Shown in pieces: positions 35,125 through 46,290 of a stretch of DNA of 64,000 bases (positions are counted from its first letter, which is position 1; each line of letters begins with the position of its first letter). The notes below the pieces were generated by a model that did no database searches, had not been told where the DNA came from, and worked only from the letters and a program-made list of their open reading frames with translations. The translations under genes and the position numbers were made by a program. Source of the stretch: Owenia fusiformis (lineage: Eukaryota > Annelida > Polychaeta > Sabellida > Oweniidae); assembly GCA_903813345.2 (NCBI GenBank), contig CAIIXF020000010.1, forward strand, positions 4,395,169 to 4,459,168, read 5' to 3'.

Positions 35125-37560
35125 GATTCTAAAACTAATTGACCAAACTGAGTGCTCTAAGACTTCTACAACTGATTGACCAAAGTGTTCCAACTTTTCC
35201 AGCTGATTGACCAAAGTGTTTCGACTTCTACAGCTGATTGAGCAAAATGTTTCGACTTCTACAACTGATTGACCAAAATGTTCCGACTTTAACAGCTGAT
35301 TGACCAAAGTGTTTCCACTTCTACAGCTGATTGACCAAAGTGTTCCGATTTTTACAACTGATTGACCAAAGTGTTCAGACTTCTACAACTGATTGACCAA
35401 TGTGTTCCAACTTTTCCAGCTGATTGGCCAAAGTGTGTCGACTTCTACAGCTGATTGAGCAAAATGTTTAGACTTCTACAACTGATTGAGAAGGTGTTCC
35501 GAGTTTAACAGCTGATTGACCAAAGTGTTTCCACTTCTACAGCTGATTGACCAAAGTGTTCAGATTTTTACAACTGATTGACCAAAGTGTTCGGATTTCT
35601 ACAACTGATTGACCAAAGTGTTCTAATTGACCGAAATGTTCAAACTTCAACACAGGCTTGACCAAAGTGTTCCGACTTTTACAGCTGATTGACTAAAGTG
35701 CTTAGACTTCTACAACTGACTGACCAAAATGTTCTGACTTCAAAAACTGATTTATCCAAAGTGTTCTGACTTCTTCAGCTGATTGACGGAAGTGTTCCAA
35801 CATTTACAACTGATTGGCAAAGAATTCCAACTTTTATCACTGATTGACCAAAGTGTTCCGACTTTTAAAGCTAATTGACCAAAGTGTTAAGACTTCTACA
35901 ACTGATTGACCAAAGTGTTCCGACTTGTACAGCTGATTGACAAAAGTGTTCTGAGTGATTGAAGTGTTCAAACTTCTACAGCTGATTGACCAAAGTGTTC
36001 CGACTTTTACATCTGATTGACCAAAGTGTTTAGACTTTTAAAGCTAATTGACTAAAGTGTTAAGACTTCTACAACTGATTGACCAAAGTGTTCCGACTTG
36101 TACAGCTGATTGACAAAAGTGTTCTAATTGATTGAAGTGTTCAAACTTCTACAGCTGATTGACCAAAGTGTTCCGACTTGTACAGCTGATTGACAAAAGT
36201 GTTCTAATTGATTGAAGTGTTCAAACTTCTACAGCTGATTGACCAAAGTGTTCCGACTTTTACATCTGATTGACCAAAGTGTTTAGACTTTAAAAGCTAA
36301 TTGACCAAAGTGTTAAGACTTCTACAACTGATTGACCAAAGTGTTCCGACTTGTACAGCTGATTGACAAAAGTGTTCTAATTGATTGAAGTGTTCAAACT
36401 TCTACAGCTGATTGACCAAAGTGTTCCGACCTTTACATCTGATTGACCAAAGTGTTTAGACTTCTACAACTGATTGACCAAAGTGTTCCGACTTTTCCAG
36501 CTGATTGACCAAAGTGTTCTGACATTTATAACTGATTGACCAAAGAATTCCAACTTTTATCACTGATTGACCAAAATGTTCCGACTTTAAAAGCTAATTG
36601 ACCAAACTGTTTAGACTTCTACAACTGATTGACCAAAGTGTTTCGACTTCTACAGCTGATTGAGCAAAATGTTCAGACTTAAAAAACTGATTGACCAAAA
36701 AGTTCTGACTTCTTCAGCTGATTGACGGAAGTGTTCCGACATTTACAACTGATTGGCAAAGAACTTCAACTTTTATCACTGATTGACCAAAGTGTTCCGA
36801 CTTTTAAAGCTAATTGACCAACGTGTTAAGACTTCTACAACTGATTGACCAAAGTGTTCTGGCTTTTACAGCTGATTGACAAAAGTGTTCTAATTGATTG
36901 AAGTGTTCAAACTTCTACAGCTGATTGACCAAAGTGTTCCGACTTTTACATCTGATTGACCAAAGTCTTAAGACTTCTACAACTGATTGACCAAAGTGTT
37001 CCGACTTTTCCAGCTGATTGACCAAAGTGTTCTGACATTTATAACTGATTGACCAAAGAATTCCAACTTTTATCACAAATTGACCAAAATGTTCCGACTT
37101 TAAAAGCTAATTGACCAAAGTGTTTAGACTTCTAGTAACTGATTGACCAAAGTGTTCCAACTTCTACAGCTGATTGAGCAAAATGTTCAGACTTAAAAAA
37201 CTGATTGACCAAAGTGTTCTGACTTCTTCAGCTGATTGATGAAAGTGTTCCGATATTTACAACTGATTGACCAAAGAATTCAAACTTTTATCACTGATTG
37301 ACCAAAGGGTTCCGACTTCTATAACGGATTGACCAAAGCCTTCTGACTTTTACATCTGATTGACCAAAGTGTTCCGACTTTGACATCTGATTGACCAAAG
37401 TGTTCCTACTTCTACAATTGATTGACCAAAGTATTTATACTTTTACAGCTGATTGAAGAAAGTGTCAGACTTTTAAAATTGATTGATCAAAGCGTTCTAA
37501 CTTTTACAATTGATTGACCAAAGCGTTCTGACTTTTACATCTAATTGGCCAAAGTGTTCT
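35125..37560 (-). repeat. 31-bp satellite, first orientation
   Basis: The consensus is agctgattgaccaaagtgtt followed by ccgacttttac, 31 bp, with about 78 units. A higher-order variant (gttctaattgattgaagtgt) recurs near 35,950, 36,120, 36,200, 36,370 and 36,885. Because 31 is not a multiple of three, long open frames arise from the repeat with a 93-bp periodicity and do not indicate genes. Confidence 0.95.
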
Positions 37561-38728
37561 AAACATTTGGTCAATCAGATTTCAAAGTCGGAACACTTTG
37601 GTCAATCATTTGTAAAAGTAGGATTACTTTGATCAATCAGATTTGAAAGTCGGAACACTTTGGTCAATCAATTGTGAAAGTAGGTACACTTTCTTCAATC
37701 AGTTGCACTTTGGTCAATCAGATGTTAAAGTCGGAACACTTTGGTCAATTAGATGTAAAAGTTGGAACACTTTGGTCAATCAATATTACAAGTCGGAACA
37801 CTATGGTCAATCAGATGCTAAAGTCGGAACCCTTTGGTCAATCAGATGGAAAAGTCGGAGCACTTTGGTCAATCAATTGTAAAAGTAGGAACACTTTCTT
37901 CAATAAGTTGTAAAAGTCGGAACACTTTGGTCAATCAGATTTGAAAGTCGGAACACTTTGGACAATCAATTTTAGAAGTTGGAAAACTTTCTTCAATCAG
38001 TTAATTGTAACACTTTGGTCAATCAGATGGAAAAGTCGGAACACTTGCTTCAATCAGATGTTAAAGTCGGAACACTTTGGTCAATCATTTGTAAAAGTTT
38101 GATTACTTTGATCAATCAGATTTGAAAGTCGGAACACTTTGGTCAATCAATTGTGAAAGTAGGTACACTTTCTTCAATAAGTTGTAAAAGTCGGAACACT
38201 TTGGTCAATCAGATGTAAAACTCGGAACACTTTGGACAATCAATTTTAGAAGTTGGAAAACTTTCTTCAATCAGTTAATTGTAACACTTTGGTCAATCAG
38301 ATGGAAAAGTCGGAACACTTGCTTCAATCAGATGTTTAAGTCGGAACACTTTGGTCAATCAGTTGTAAAAGTTTGATTACTTTGATCAATCAGATGTAAA
38401 AGTGGGAACACTTTGGTCAATCAATTGTAAACGTAAAAACTTTCTTCAATTAGTTGTAAAAGTCGGAACACTTTGGTCAATCAGATTTAAAAGTCGGAAC
38501 ACTTTGGTCAATCAATTGTAAAGGTAGGAACACTTTCTTCAATTAGTTGTAAAAGTCGGAACACTTTGGTCAATCAGATGTAAAAGATGGAACACTTTGG
38601 TCAATCAGATGTAAAAGTCGGAACACTTTGGTCAATCAGATGTAAACGTAGGAACACTTTCTTCAATTAGTTGTAAAAATCGGAACACTTTCTTCAATTA
38701 GTTGTTAAAGTCGGAACACTTTGGTCAA
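37561..38728 (+). repeat. 31-bp satellite, opposite orientation (part 1)
   Basis: From about 37,561 the same monomer appears as its reverse complement (gtcggaacactttggtcaat, cagatgtaaaa). The switch occurs within one unit (gttctaaacatttggtcaat). This part is interrupted by the LINE fragment and resumes at 39,541. Confidence 0.95.
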
Positions 38729-39540
38729 TTTTTTTTTTTTTTTTTTTATTTATTTGGTATTTAAGTCAGTGGCTCGGTCAACTTGACATTATGAGCCATT
38801 TTTACAGAAATATAGGAGTTGACATACATCGGTGTTACATAGTTGAAGGTATACAGCCAAGTGAGGCTCGCACGACTAGTAGCATGTTGGTGGTGCTCTA
38901 AAGAATGACTCAGCGGTTAGAAAATGCTATGTCTAGATATTCAGCAAATGATTTGATGATACATGAATTTTCATTTTTATTACAGAGATGATGACCAAAT
39001 AGTAAAGTGTTAGCCTTATTGGCTCGAGTTAGAGAGTTAAACTTTATCATTGGATTTTCACGTGTTATTTTATCATTTAGCAACTTGAAATCATCTACAT
39101 GGAGGGGGCATCTGAAAAGAAAATGGTTGAGTGTTTCTGATTCTAGTTCGCAAGCGCACATTGGGGAATTAACATTGTTAAAATTATGTGAATGTAGTTG
39201 CGCTTTGAGGACTAGGTCGCATCGGAGTTGGTTCAAGAGTTTTTCCCGATGTCTAGTAAGATTTAATGAAAAACTTGCTATTATAGGAGTTGGTAGTGAT
39301 TTGGAGGCCATTTGACGTTTAAATGTATCAAGTGTGTTTGATTGTTTGATTTTCAGAGGTAGATCATTCCATTCTTTTATACTTCTGTAAACACACGATT
39401 TTGATTTAATAATAGCACGTTTTGCGGGGAGGATATATGATGGTTTGTTGCGAAGAACGCGTCTATTGTCAGGACGTTGGAACTTTCTGAAGATGTCAAG
39501 TATATAATTTGGACTATTTCCATTTGTGACACTATACATA
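38729..39540 (-). mobile_element. 5'-truncated LINE inserted in the satellite
   Basis: On the minus strand the insert ends in a 19-bp poly-A (T run 38,729-38,747), preceded by a 3' UTR of about 160 bp and a C-terminal ORF. Its 5' border at about 39,540 abuts satellite directly, which is the signature of target-primed reverse transcription with 5' truncation. The bases aacactttgg occur on both sides (38,715-38,724 and 39,541-39,550). They could be the target duplication, but they are also satellite sequence, so this is ambiguous. Confidence 0.85.
38910..39540 (-). pseudogene. C-terminal fragment of a LINE reverse transcriptase ORF
   Basis: About 210 LINE-derived residues. The open frame continues upstream to 39,617 only by running through satellite. 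Recognisable are the end of the RT region (SCVYRSIKEWNDLPLKIK, then a TLDTFKRQM block) and a C-terminal Cys/His region (PMCACELESETLNHFLFRCP). This pattern is common at the end of non-LTR retrotransposon ORF2 proteins. All catalytic RT motifs are missing because of the 5' truncation. I cannot name the clade with confidence. Confidence 0.8.
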
Positions 39541-39800
39541 AACACTTTGGAACAATCAGATTTAAAAGTCGGAACACTTTGGTCAATCAATTGTAAAAGT
39601 AGGAACATTTTCTTCAATTAGTTCTAAAAGTCGGAACACTTTGGTCAATCAGATGTAAACGTAGGAACACTTTCTTCAATTAGTTGTAAAAGTCGGATAC
39701 ACTTTCTTCAATTAGTTGTAAAAGTCGGAACACTTTGGTCAATCAGATGTAAAAGTCGGAACACTTGCTTCAATCAGTTGTTAAAGTCGGAACACTTACT
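39541..39800 (+). repeat. 31-bp satellite, opposite orientation (part 2)
   Basis: The array continues beyond the LINE insertion in the same orientation as 37,561-38,728 and fades out at about 39,800 (gtcggaacacttac). Confidence 0.93.
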
Positions 39801-40195
39801 ACTTATACTATTACTATTCTTTGCTGATGTAATCTTTGATATAACTATACATGCCTTCTTATACTTTGTGATTAAGGTTAGGGCTGCAACAGGAAGGAGG
39901 TGTTGAGAACTTGTCGGAGAATGAGAAGTCAAATGCAAGGTACAGAAAGTGCAAATGTAATAAACGATAGTTTCTCATCCACTGTACACTGTTCAACTCA
40001 ACCAAATTTTGGAAGTAACTTGAAACTAGAAACTTAATTTTCAGCATTTTGTCCTCATACTATGTCTTTTTAACGATTTTGTTGTCATAGTGCGCCACAT
40101 TTTTTATATGAGATTCACTAATGTTCCCGTTTTTGCAAAAACCTGTTGTTAATGCGAAGAATTTTATTTTTTATTATTCAGAGGATTTGCTCAAC

Positions 40196-40362
40196 TTTTA
40201 TGCGCTGCAACGCGCATTGTTGGAATCTATGATTAGTGGAAATGACAAAGAGCAGACAATGGCGGAGACAGCAGCAAATCACGGCCTTAGAGTTATAGAA
40301 AATGATGGTGATGGTAATTGCCTGTTCCATGCATTGGTTAACCAACTGAAACATCATAGTTG
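40196..40362 (+). pseudogene. Truncated OTU-type cysteine protease domain fragment
   Basis: The open frame encodes a short N-terminal region (MISGNDKEQTMAETAANHG) and then LRVIENDGDGNCLFHALVNQ, which is the characteristic start of an OTU deubiquitinase domain, with the catalytic Asp and Cys in DGDGNC. The domain then stops. After about 40,362 the sequence changes to a short element with inverted ends (tggatttaca ... tgtaaatcca) and the frame closes at 40,399. The rest of the domain, including the catalytic His, is not found downstream. OTU domains occur in host genes and in some transposons, and I cannot tell which this was. Confidence 0.65.
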
Positions 40363-40444
40363 TTGGATTTACACTAGATCCCTAAGACGTCTTGGCTAAA
40401 ACGTTTTAGCGTTAACACGTTTTAAAAATGTAATGTAAATCCAG
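40363..40444. mobile_element. Small inverted-repeat insertion in the OTU fragment
   Basis: It begins TGGATTTACA and ends with the inverse TGTAAATCCA. The centre carries the palindrome gctaaaacgttttagc. Further diverged inverted matches extend to about 40,510. It interrupts the OTU reading frame. No target duplication is clear. Confidence 0.45.
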
Positions 40445-40510
40445 ATTTTCTAAAGAGCTCTCGGCTAATAATATTAGCTAAAACGTTTCAGGACGCTAGA
40501 TTTATATGTC

Positions 40511-42064
40511 TTTACGATGGAACAAATTCACAAGAACTCGTGTAGTTGAAAAAAACTAAACTCAGTACTTCAGTAAGGAACTGGATATTGTATCTCTGGA
40601 GAATGAAAAATGGGAAAATTTGGAGTCATAAGAATAAATTCAAGTAGCATGTCTTATCATGTCTTATATAAACGTTATCCCCCCTCCATCCTATCCCCCC
40701 TCCATCCAATATTAATTTAATTCGATTATTTTTTGTATAACGCATGGAAATTAACTTTAAAAAGTGAGCAATGTCATTAGTATTGTGATAATAACGTCCC
40801 TTATACCTATTTATTACAGGTCGTGTAGACCATTGTTGCCCGATTTATAGGAAAAACATTGACTCTTGCACGTTGTTGATGATGCGCCTTTTTTAATAGA
40901 TCTCATATCTTAGAAGGGTATCAGTTAAACAAATACTAGATGGCTTAACATATTTTGCCATGCACTGCGCCTATTCATTTGGCAATTCAGTTGCAATTCA
41001 GGGTTGTTGAAAATTATTCTGTTATATATCATTTTATTGCGAATTAAATTAAATCTTTAAAATGATATATCATTGTTGGTGTTTCTGTTAAAAAATAATA
41101 TTGACTAGGGGTGTTTTTGGCCCACCCTGTATATTATAAGATATTTTGTAACCATGTATGATATATTGTAATAAAAGTGATTAAGTGATACACAGTATAC
41201 TCGCCTATTTTATTATCATTGTATTTTATACTTAAAGGGTCAGTATCTGTATTTCTGATTTTTTTAATTCCTGACATTATTTAAAGAATTAGACCCACTC
41301 TTTTTGTTTTTTAAATATCAATACTTCAATATTTTTCTTGTGTATGTAGAATAGGAAATAATCGCCTATTGACAATACTATGAGATAAATAATCGGACGG
41401 TAAAAATGCTACATATTCTGAATAAATTGTGCTACTTTAAATCCATAGGGTGTGTATATTTGAAATTTATTAAATAATAAATATACACGTATTGTATACT
41501 TTAAAGATAACACGTTGATATTAATAGGAGCACCAAAGGTTTTCCCTATCATTATGGAAATAAAAGCAGCTCGTATGATGTACAATACTGATTGTATAAT
41601 CTAGAAAATGTAAATATTATGTCCATATGTTACATGTAAGGTTATATGTAATAAAGAAAATATCATTGAAACTATTAACTTGTATTGTGCCTTAATTGCA
41701 TGACTCACATAACGAGATAGCTTTATCAATTTATTGGTGATTTAGTTCTAGCATTGATTGAATCAGTCATAGAAAAGAAAAAGAATCCCCAGCATAATTC
41801 TGGTTAACGCACAAAGAACAACATCTCCCACCTACCAAAATGTTATTGTAACAATCCAATATCCACGATTAATAAGATATTTTATTCATAGTGACCCTTA
41901 TATGATAGGAAACTGCCTTTTATAAAAACATATGGAAGTCGGGACCTGAAATTATTTATATAAAAGTAGAAATAACAACCAGTGATGAAGCCGTAATATG
42001 ACGTAACGTAACGTATAACATAATGAAGTAAAAATATAAAACTACCAGAATAACAGGAGCCACC
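40511..42064. other. AT-rich, no gene; one element terminus
   Basis: No ORF is supported. Near 41,107-41,137 the sequence gtgtttttggcccaccctgtatat resembles the right end of the tyrosine-recombinase element at 56,311-56,336 (tttttggcccatgctgtatat) and may be an isolated terminus of a related element. Confidence 0.4.
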
Positions 42065-42215
42065 TTTTTAATAAAATAAATCCAACTACAAAATGATTAA
42101 AAAACTAACGTGGACATCTATCGAGTGTATTCGAAGAAATAAGTAAACTAAGAATACTTAGGTCGGGTCAGTATACTTCGGCAAGAGTCAGAATAGATGG
42201 GTAGCCAAGTATACT
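42065..42215 (-). repeat. Uninterrupted copy of the AGACT-A insertion site
   Basis: In reverse complement this segment matches the left flank (31,797-31,882) and right flank (33,538 to about 33,620) of AGACT copy A as one continuous sequence. It reads through agtttacttatttcttcgaa where copy A carries 1,655 extra bases. Confidence 0.8.
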
Positions 42216-43187
42216 TGGGCTTTGACAGGCGTAGCTTAGGCTATATAGCCAGCTGTCAGGGATGCGATCGCCCAAAAACTTCGGTTTTCTGTCACTATTG
42301 GGGCATTATTTACTTCATCTTTTAGTAAACCTGGAAACCGGTCAATGGTAGCTCCCTGTGTTGTCTGGAAACTGAAAAGAAAATTGAACCTAAAAATGTG
42401 CTGAGCCCAGAAAGCAGACGCAGAACCAGATGCTACTAATTTCGCTATATCGAAAATTCCTCAAGTGCATTTAGCTGTTCTCGTCTAGAAACTTTTCAAA
42501 AACTTGAAAAACTTTTACTCTGCACAAAAATGTGCAACGTTTTGTGAAAATATGTTATGTCAATCTCGTGTATGAATATTGCAGTGTTTACAAATGATCC
42601 AACCCGACACGACACAAGGATCAAATAAGAACAAAGATATGAAGGTAAGGTGCTAGACTAAATCAAGTGCGGAACGTCTAAACTTTTTATATCTGTTCGC
42701 CAATTTGATTGTAAAACGTTTGTTTATCTTAAATTGATTTGGCTACAGTCTGTTACACTGCTTCAAAGTCAAAGGCAAGCAGTTGAACCTGAAAAATAAT
42801 AAATCTATAGACCATTGTGCCATAATAATTTAGAAAAATATATTCATATTGCACCCGAATTTGAGGTCTGTCCACCATGTTATTTTTTGAGAATTAACAT
42901 GGTAGAGAAGCATCAAAATATAAGAGGTTACATGCCCGTAGCCAGCTTTTTGTAAGGGGGGGCTCGAACCCCCCCCCCCCCCCCCCTGCAACCCCCCAAA
43001 AAAAAATTCCCCATGCTAAACCAAGCCCCTTAGTATTGTAAAGGACAGTGGCAGATCCGGAAGCTAACAAGGGGGGACCCGCACTTCAAGACAGGAAAAA
43101 ATTGTTAGGGTCCTAAAACCAAAATTTGGACCACAAATTAGAAAATCTATGGCACGTTTTTTGAAAATTTGGCCTAAAATAGAAATA

Positions 43188-44666
43188 ACTAGATTTTGGA
43201 AATTGAACTTCGTTCAATTTCAGACTCCAGATCTAGACTTTTTTTAGCCGAGTCATCCAGAATAAGCCGAGTCATCCAGAATAAGCTGAGTCATCTAGAA
43301 AGAGATGGATAAATAAAATAGGAAGGTAGGATAGAATAGGAAAGAACGATAGGATAGAATAAGAAAGAAGGATAGGATAGAATAGAATAGAATAGGAAGA
43401 AAGGATAGGATAGGATAGGATAGGAAGGATAGGAAGGAAAATATATGAAGGAAGGATAGATAGGAAGGATAGGGTAGGATGAGATAGGAGGATGGATGAA
43501 TTTTTCAATATTTTCTTCTCTACTCTTGACTTTCTATCAGGATACCATCAGATCGATTTTTCTCGAAATTTCAAAACGCTATCACTTCCGAACCGGAAGT
43601 CGGATCGAAATTTGGTTTGCAGATTCGGATTCCTGACAAAATTCTACCCCTAATTCATAACTCATACGTTAAATTTGGCGAATTTTTATTTTGACCTACT
43701 TTTCGGACACGCCATAACTTCCGAACCGGAAATCGGATCGAAATTTGGTTTGCAGATTCGGATTCCTGACAAAATTCTACCCTTAATTCATAACTCATAT
43801 ATTCAATTTGGAGAACTTTTTATTTTGACCTACTTTTCGGACACCATATCTCAAAAGTGGGTCAAAATACTTTCTGACGGCAAAAGGCTAACACTATTAG
43901 CATATTCTTGGCTACATGTATACACAATTTCGAAGAATATAATTAAAGTGTAGTGTCAGAATCGAAAAAATAAGGAAAACCTATGAATTTGACCTAGATT
44001 TTGACCTAGGCATTTCGGTGTCCAAATTGTGAAGCTAGATGGCTTTTGAGGTCCCCTTCTTTTAAAGGCTTTGATTATATGAAGCTGAACTCAGTCTATA
44101 TTCCGTATTTTTCACTTCAAAAAAATATTTTTTCCCATTGACTTAACATGGGCACCAAATTTAGCGATTTTTGAGTTTTCAAAACGCCATAACTTCCGAA
44201 CTGGAAGTCAGATCCAAATTTCGTTTTCAGATTCGGAATCCTGAGAAAATTTTCTATAAGACTAATATCCTGGACATTTGATTCGGAGAACTTTTTTTTG
44301 GACCTCGTTTTCGGACACTGATATCTCGAAATCGGTTTGAGATATCAAAAAACTAAATCGACCCTAGATTTCCTACTTTTTTATAAGGAACACAATGAAA
44401 AAAAAACCGGATCGAAAATATTGAAGGACGACCGAGAAAATCGAAAAAAGTGACAAAGTACTGGATTTGACCTAGTTCTTGACCTTTGACCTAGATAAAA
44501 ATTTGACCCAATTTCCGAGGAACTAGATTCTGGACCTAAATTGACCAAATGACTGACTTTACTGAAAACCTTATGGTTATCGAGAAAACTGGGAAAGAAT
44601 AATAAAGAATAATAATAATAAGAATACTGACGAAAACAATAGACTCCAGATTTACATCTGGAGTCT
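43188..44666 (-). mobile_element. AGACT element copy B (1,479 bp, nested)
   Basis: On the minus strand it starts AGACTCCAGATG-ta-AATCTGGAGTCT and ends in ...gaagttcaatttccaaaatctagt, the same termini as copy A. The flanking aata is duplicated (43,184-43,187 and 44,667-44,670). The host unit (ttggcctaaattggaaaaataaggccc elsewhere, given here in shortened form) is split exactly there. The interior matches copy A (cggaagtcggatcgaaattt and its inverse) but has one internal unit fewer. It contains a (ggata)n-type purine tract at 43,300-43,500. Confidence 0.8.
43300..43500. repeat. Purine-rich pentanucleotide microsatellite
   Basis: Imperfect repeats of aggat/agaat (e.g. aggataggataggatagga) over 200 bp, within AGACT copy B and absent from copy A. 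The minus-strand open frame across it is low complexity. Confidence 0.85.
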
Positions 44667-45660
44667 AATAAGGCCCAAAAAGGTCAAGTCATGCCCAAAA
44701 AGGACCACTAAAGAGGCCCTACAATAAATTTGGGCCAACATTTTTTTTCTGGGCCCATCATAGGGCAGCTCAGAAATTTTTTTAGGGCCCTAAAACCAAA
44801 TTTTTTTTAGGCCCATCCTAGAGCCGCGCTTAAAATTGAGAGGTCCCTAAAACCAAAGTTCGGGCGAAAATTCTGAAAATTTATGGCCCGTTTTTTGAAA
44901 ATTTGGCCTTAAATTGAAAAAATAAAGCCCAAAAAGGTCAATTAATGCTCAAAGAGGCCCACTAAAGAGGCCCTGCAATATATTTGGGCCAACATTTTTT
45001 CTGGACCCATCCTATGGCCATGCGGAAAACCTTTTAGGGCCCTAGAACCAAAATTTGGGCCTAAATTTTGAAGATTTATGGCCCATTTTTTGGAAAATTT
45101 AGCCTAAATTGGAAAAATAAGGCCCAAAAAGGTCAAGTAAAGAGGCCCTACAATGTTTTTGGCCCAACATTTTTAAAACCAAATTTCGGGCCAAAATTTT
45201 GAAGATTTATAGCCTGTTTTTGAAAATTTGGCCTGAAATTTAAAAAAATAAGGCCCAAAAAGGTCAAGTAATGCCCCAAAAACGAAAAACAATGCACAGT
45301 AATGCCAGTTTTTTAATCTTAGTTGCCCAGTGAATGTGGGGAAGAGGAAGTTTTTCTTCAAGGAAGCAAAAAGGTAGGTCCACATTTTCCTAGGAGATAT
45401 GGGGGGGGGCTCGTACGAGCCCCCAGAGCCCCCCCCCCCCCGGCCCCCCTGGCTACGGGCCTGAGGTTACATACTTAATGAGCCAATTTACAAGCAATCC
45501 AACATATACAAATGTCATTCATGTGCAATATGAATATATTTTTCTATTTAATATTGCACATTATTATATCGCTATCTAGCTAGCGACAGTATGATTGGTC
45601 AAAACCGGGTCACATGTCGTGGGATATCTGGCGATATTCAATGGCAATGCTAATCAGATA

Positions 45661-46189
45661 CTGTACGCCGGTATTATTCGCGAGCTTTAATTTCGCGAAT
45701 TTTGCGAAAACACGGTTTCGCGGCTATTAAATTTCGCGAATTTCACAAGTTCAGAACTGCGTGCCGGGCTATGTTTGCCCTTTCTGCATCGTTGTACACT
45801 TTATATGTTCCACGCTTGGACTTCATGTTATTTTTAGCAATTTGAACTTCAGTTTCTATAATATCGTCGATGTCATTATTGAGCCTAGGCCCATTGGTAG
45901 TAGTTGGCCTGACTAGCCAACGTAAAATAGACATGTTGGTGGAAATCATCCAATTATCGCCCAATAACACTAGACGAAACGTTTTACACAAAACGAAATG
46001 CATTTTGTAGTTCTTCTTACAGATGTAGGAATGGAGGGATCAGAAGTTGACGAAATGCATCAGAGCCCCGGGTAAAAACAAATTCCCGGGGATTTAATTG
46101 GCAACTTCGCGACGATAATTTTTCGCGATTTTAACACCATCGCGAAAAGCGCGAAAGTTAATCGCACGCGAATAATACCGGGCGTACAG
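45661..46189. mobile_element. 529-bp TA-flanked TIR element with coding remnant
   Basis: The left end CTGTACGCCGGTATTATTCGCG and the right end (inverse, with one extra G) are flanked by TA on both sides (45,659-45,660 and 46,190-46,191). Subterminal regions are rich in ttcgcga in both orientations. A TA flank is typical of the Tc1/mariner-pogo group (inference). It contains a minus-strand coding fragment. Confidence 0.75.
45743..46003 (-). pseudogene. Transposon-borne ORF fragment, helix-turn-helix-like
   Basis: An open frame of 86 codons within the TIR element. Its C-terminal part (KSKRGTYKVYNDAERANIAR then HAVLNL) resembles the start of DNA-binding regions in some eukaryotic transposases (a YxxYxxxERAxIxxxA pattern). 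The upstream part is open but undistinctive. It ends at a TAA before a complete domain is formed. I read it as the remnant of a transposase left in a deletion derivative, but the assignment rests on a short pattern. Confidence 0.35.
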
Positions 46190-46290
46190 TAAGACAACCG
46201 TGAGATATCTTGCGATATCCCAAGCTCCTGGGAATTTTCAAAGAATTTGTTTTCGTTCAGTGTAAATAATTTAGTTCAGTGTAAGTCAAA

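Larger units (their letters stand above)
42931..45463. mobile_element. 2.5-kb CATGCCCGTAGCCAG element with nested insertion
   Basis: The left end CATGCCCGTAGCCAG and the right end CTGGCTACGGGCCTG are inverted. The flanking aggtta is duplicated (42,925-42,930 and 45,464-45,469). The interior has diverged tandem units of roughly 200-250 bp (aaggcccaaaaaggtcaa near 44,671, 44,925, 45,120 and 45,250) and poly-C tracts. AGACT copy B (43,188-44,666) is nested inside. The termini place it with the shorter MITEs at 11,462, 53,596, 59,749 and 62,931. It has no transposase ORF. Confidence 0.8.

Noticed and set aside
37643-37913. Open frames with KVGTLWSI repeats in the 31-bp satellite, and the similar frame at 34,969-35,307
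   Set aside because: A 31-bp period cycles through all three frames and the satellite is poor in stops. The sequence is non-coding.
43272-43508. 78-aa Ser/Leu/Pro/Ile-rich ORF (minus strand)
   Set aside because: It is a translation of a purine/pyrimidine microsatellite inside AGACT copy B.
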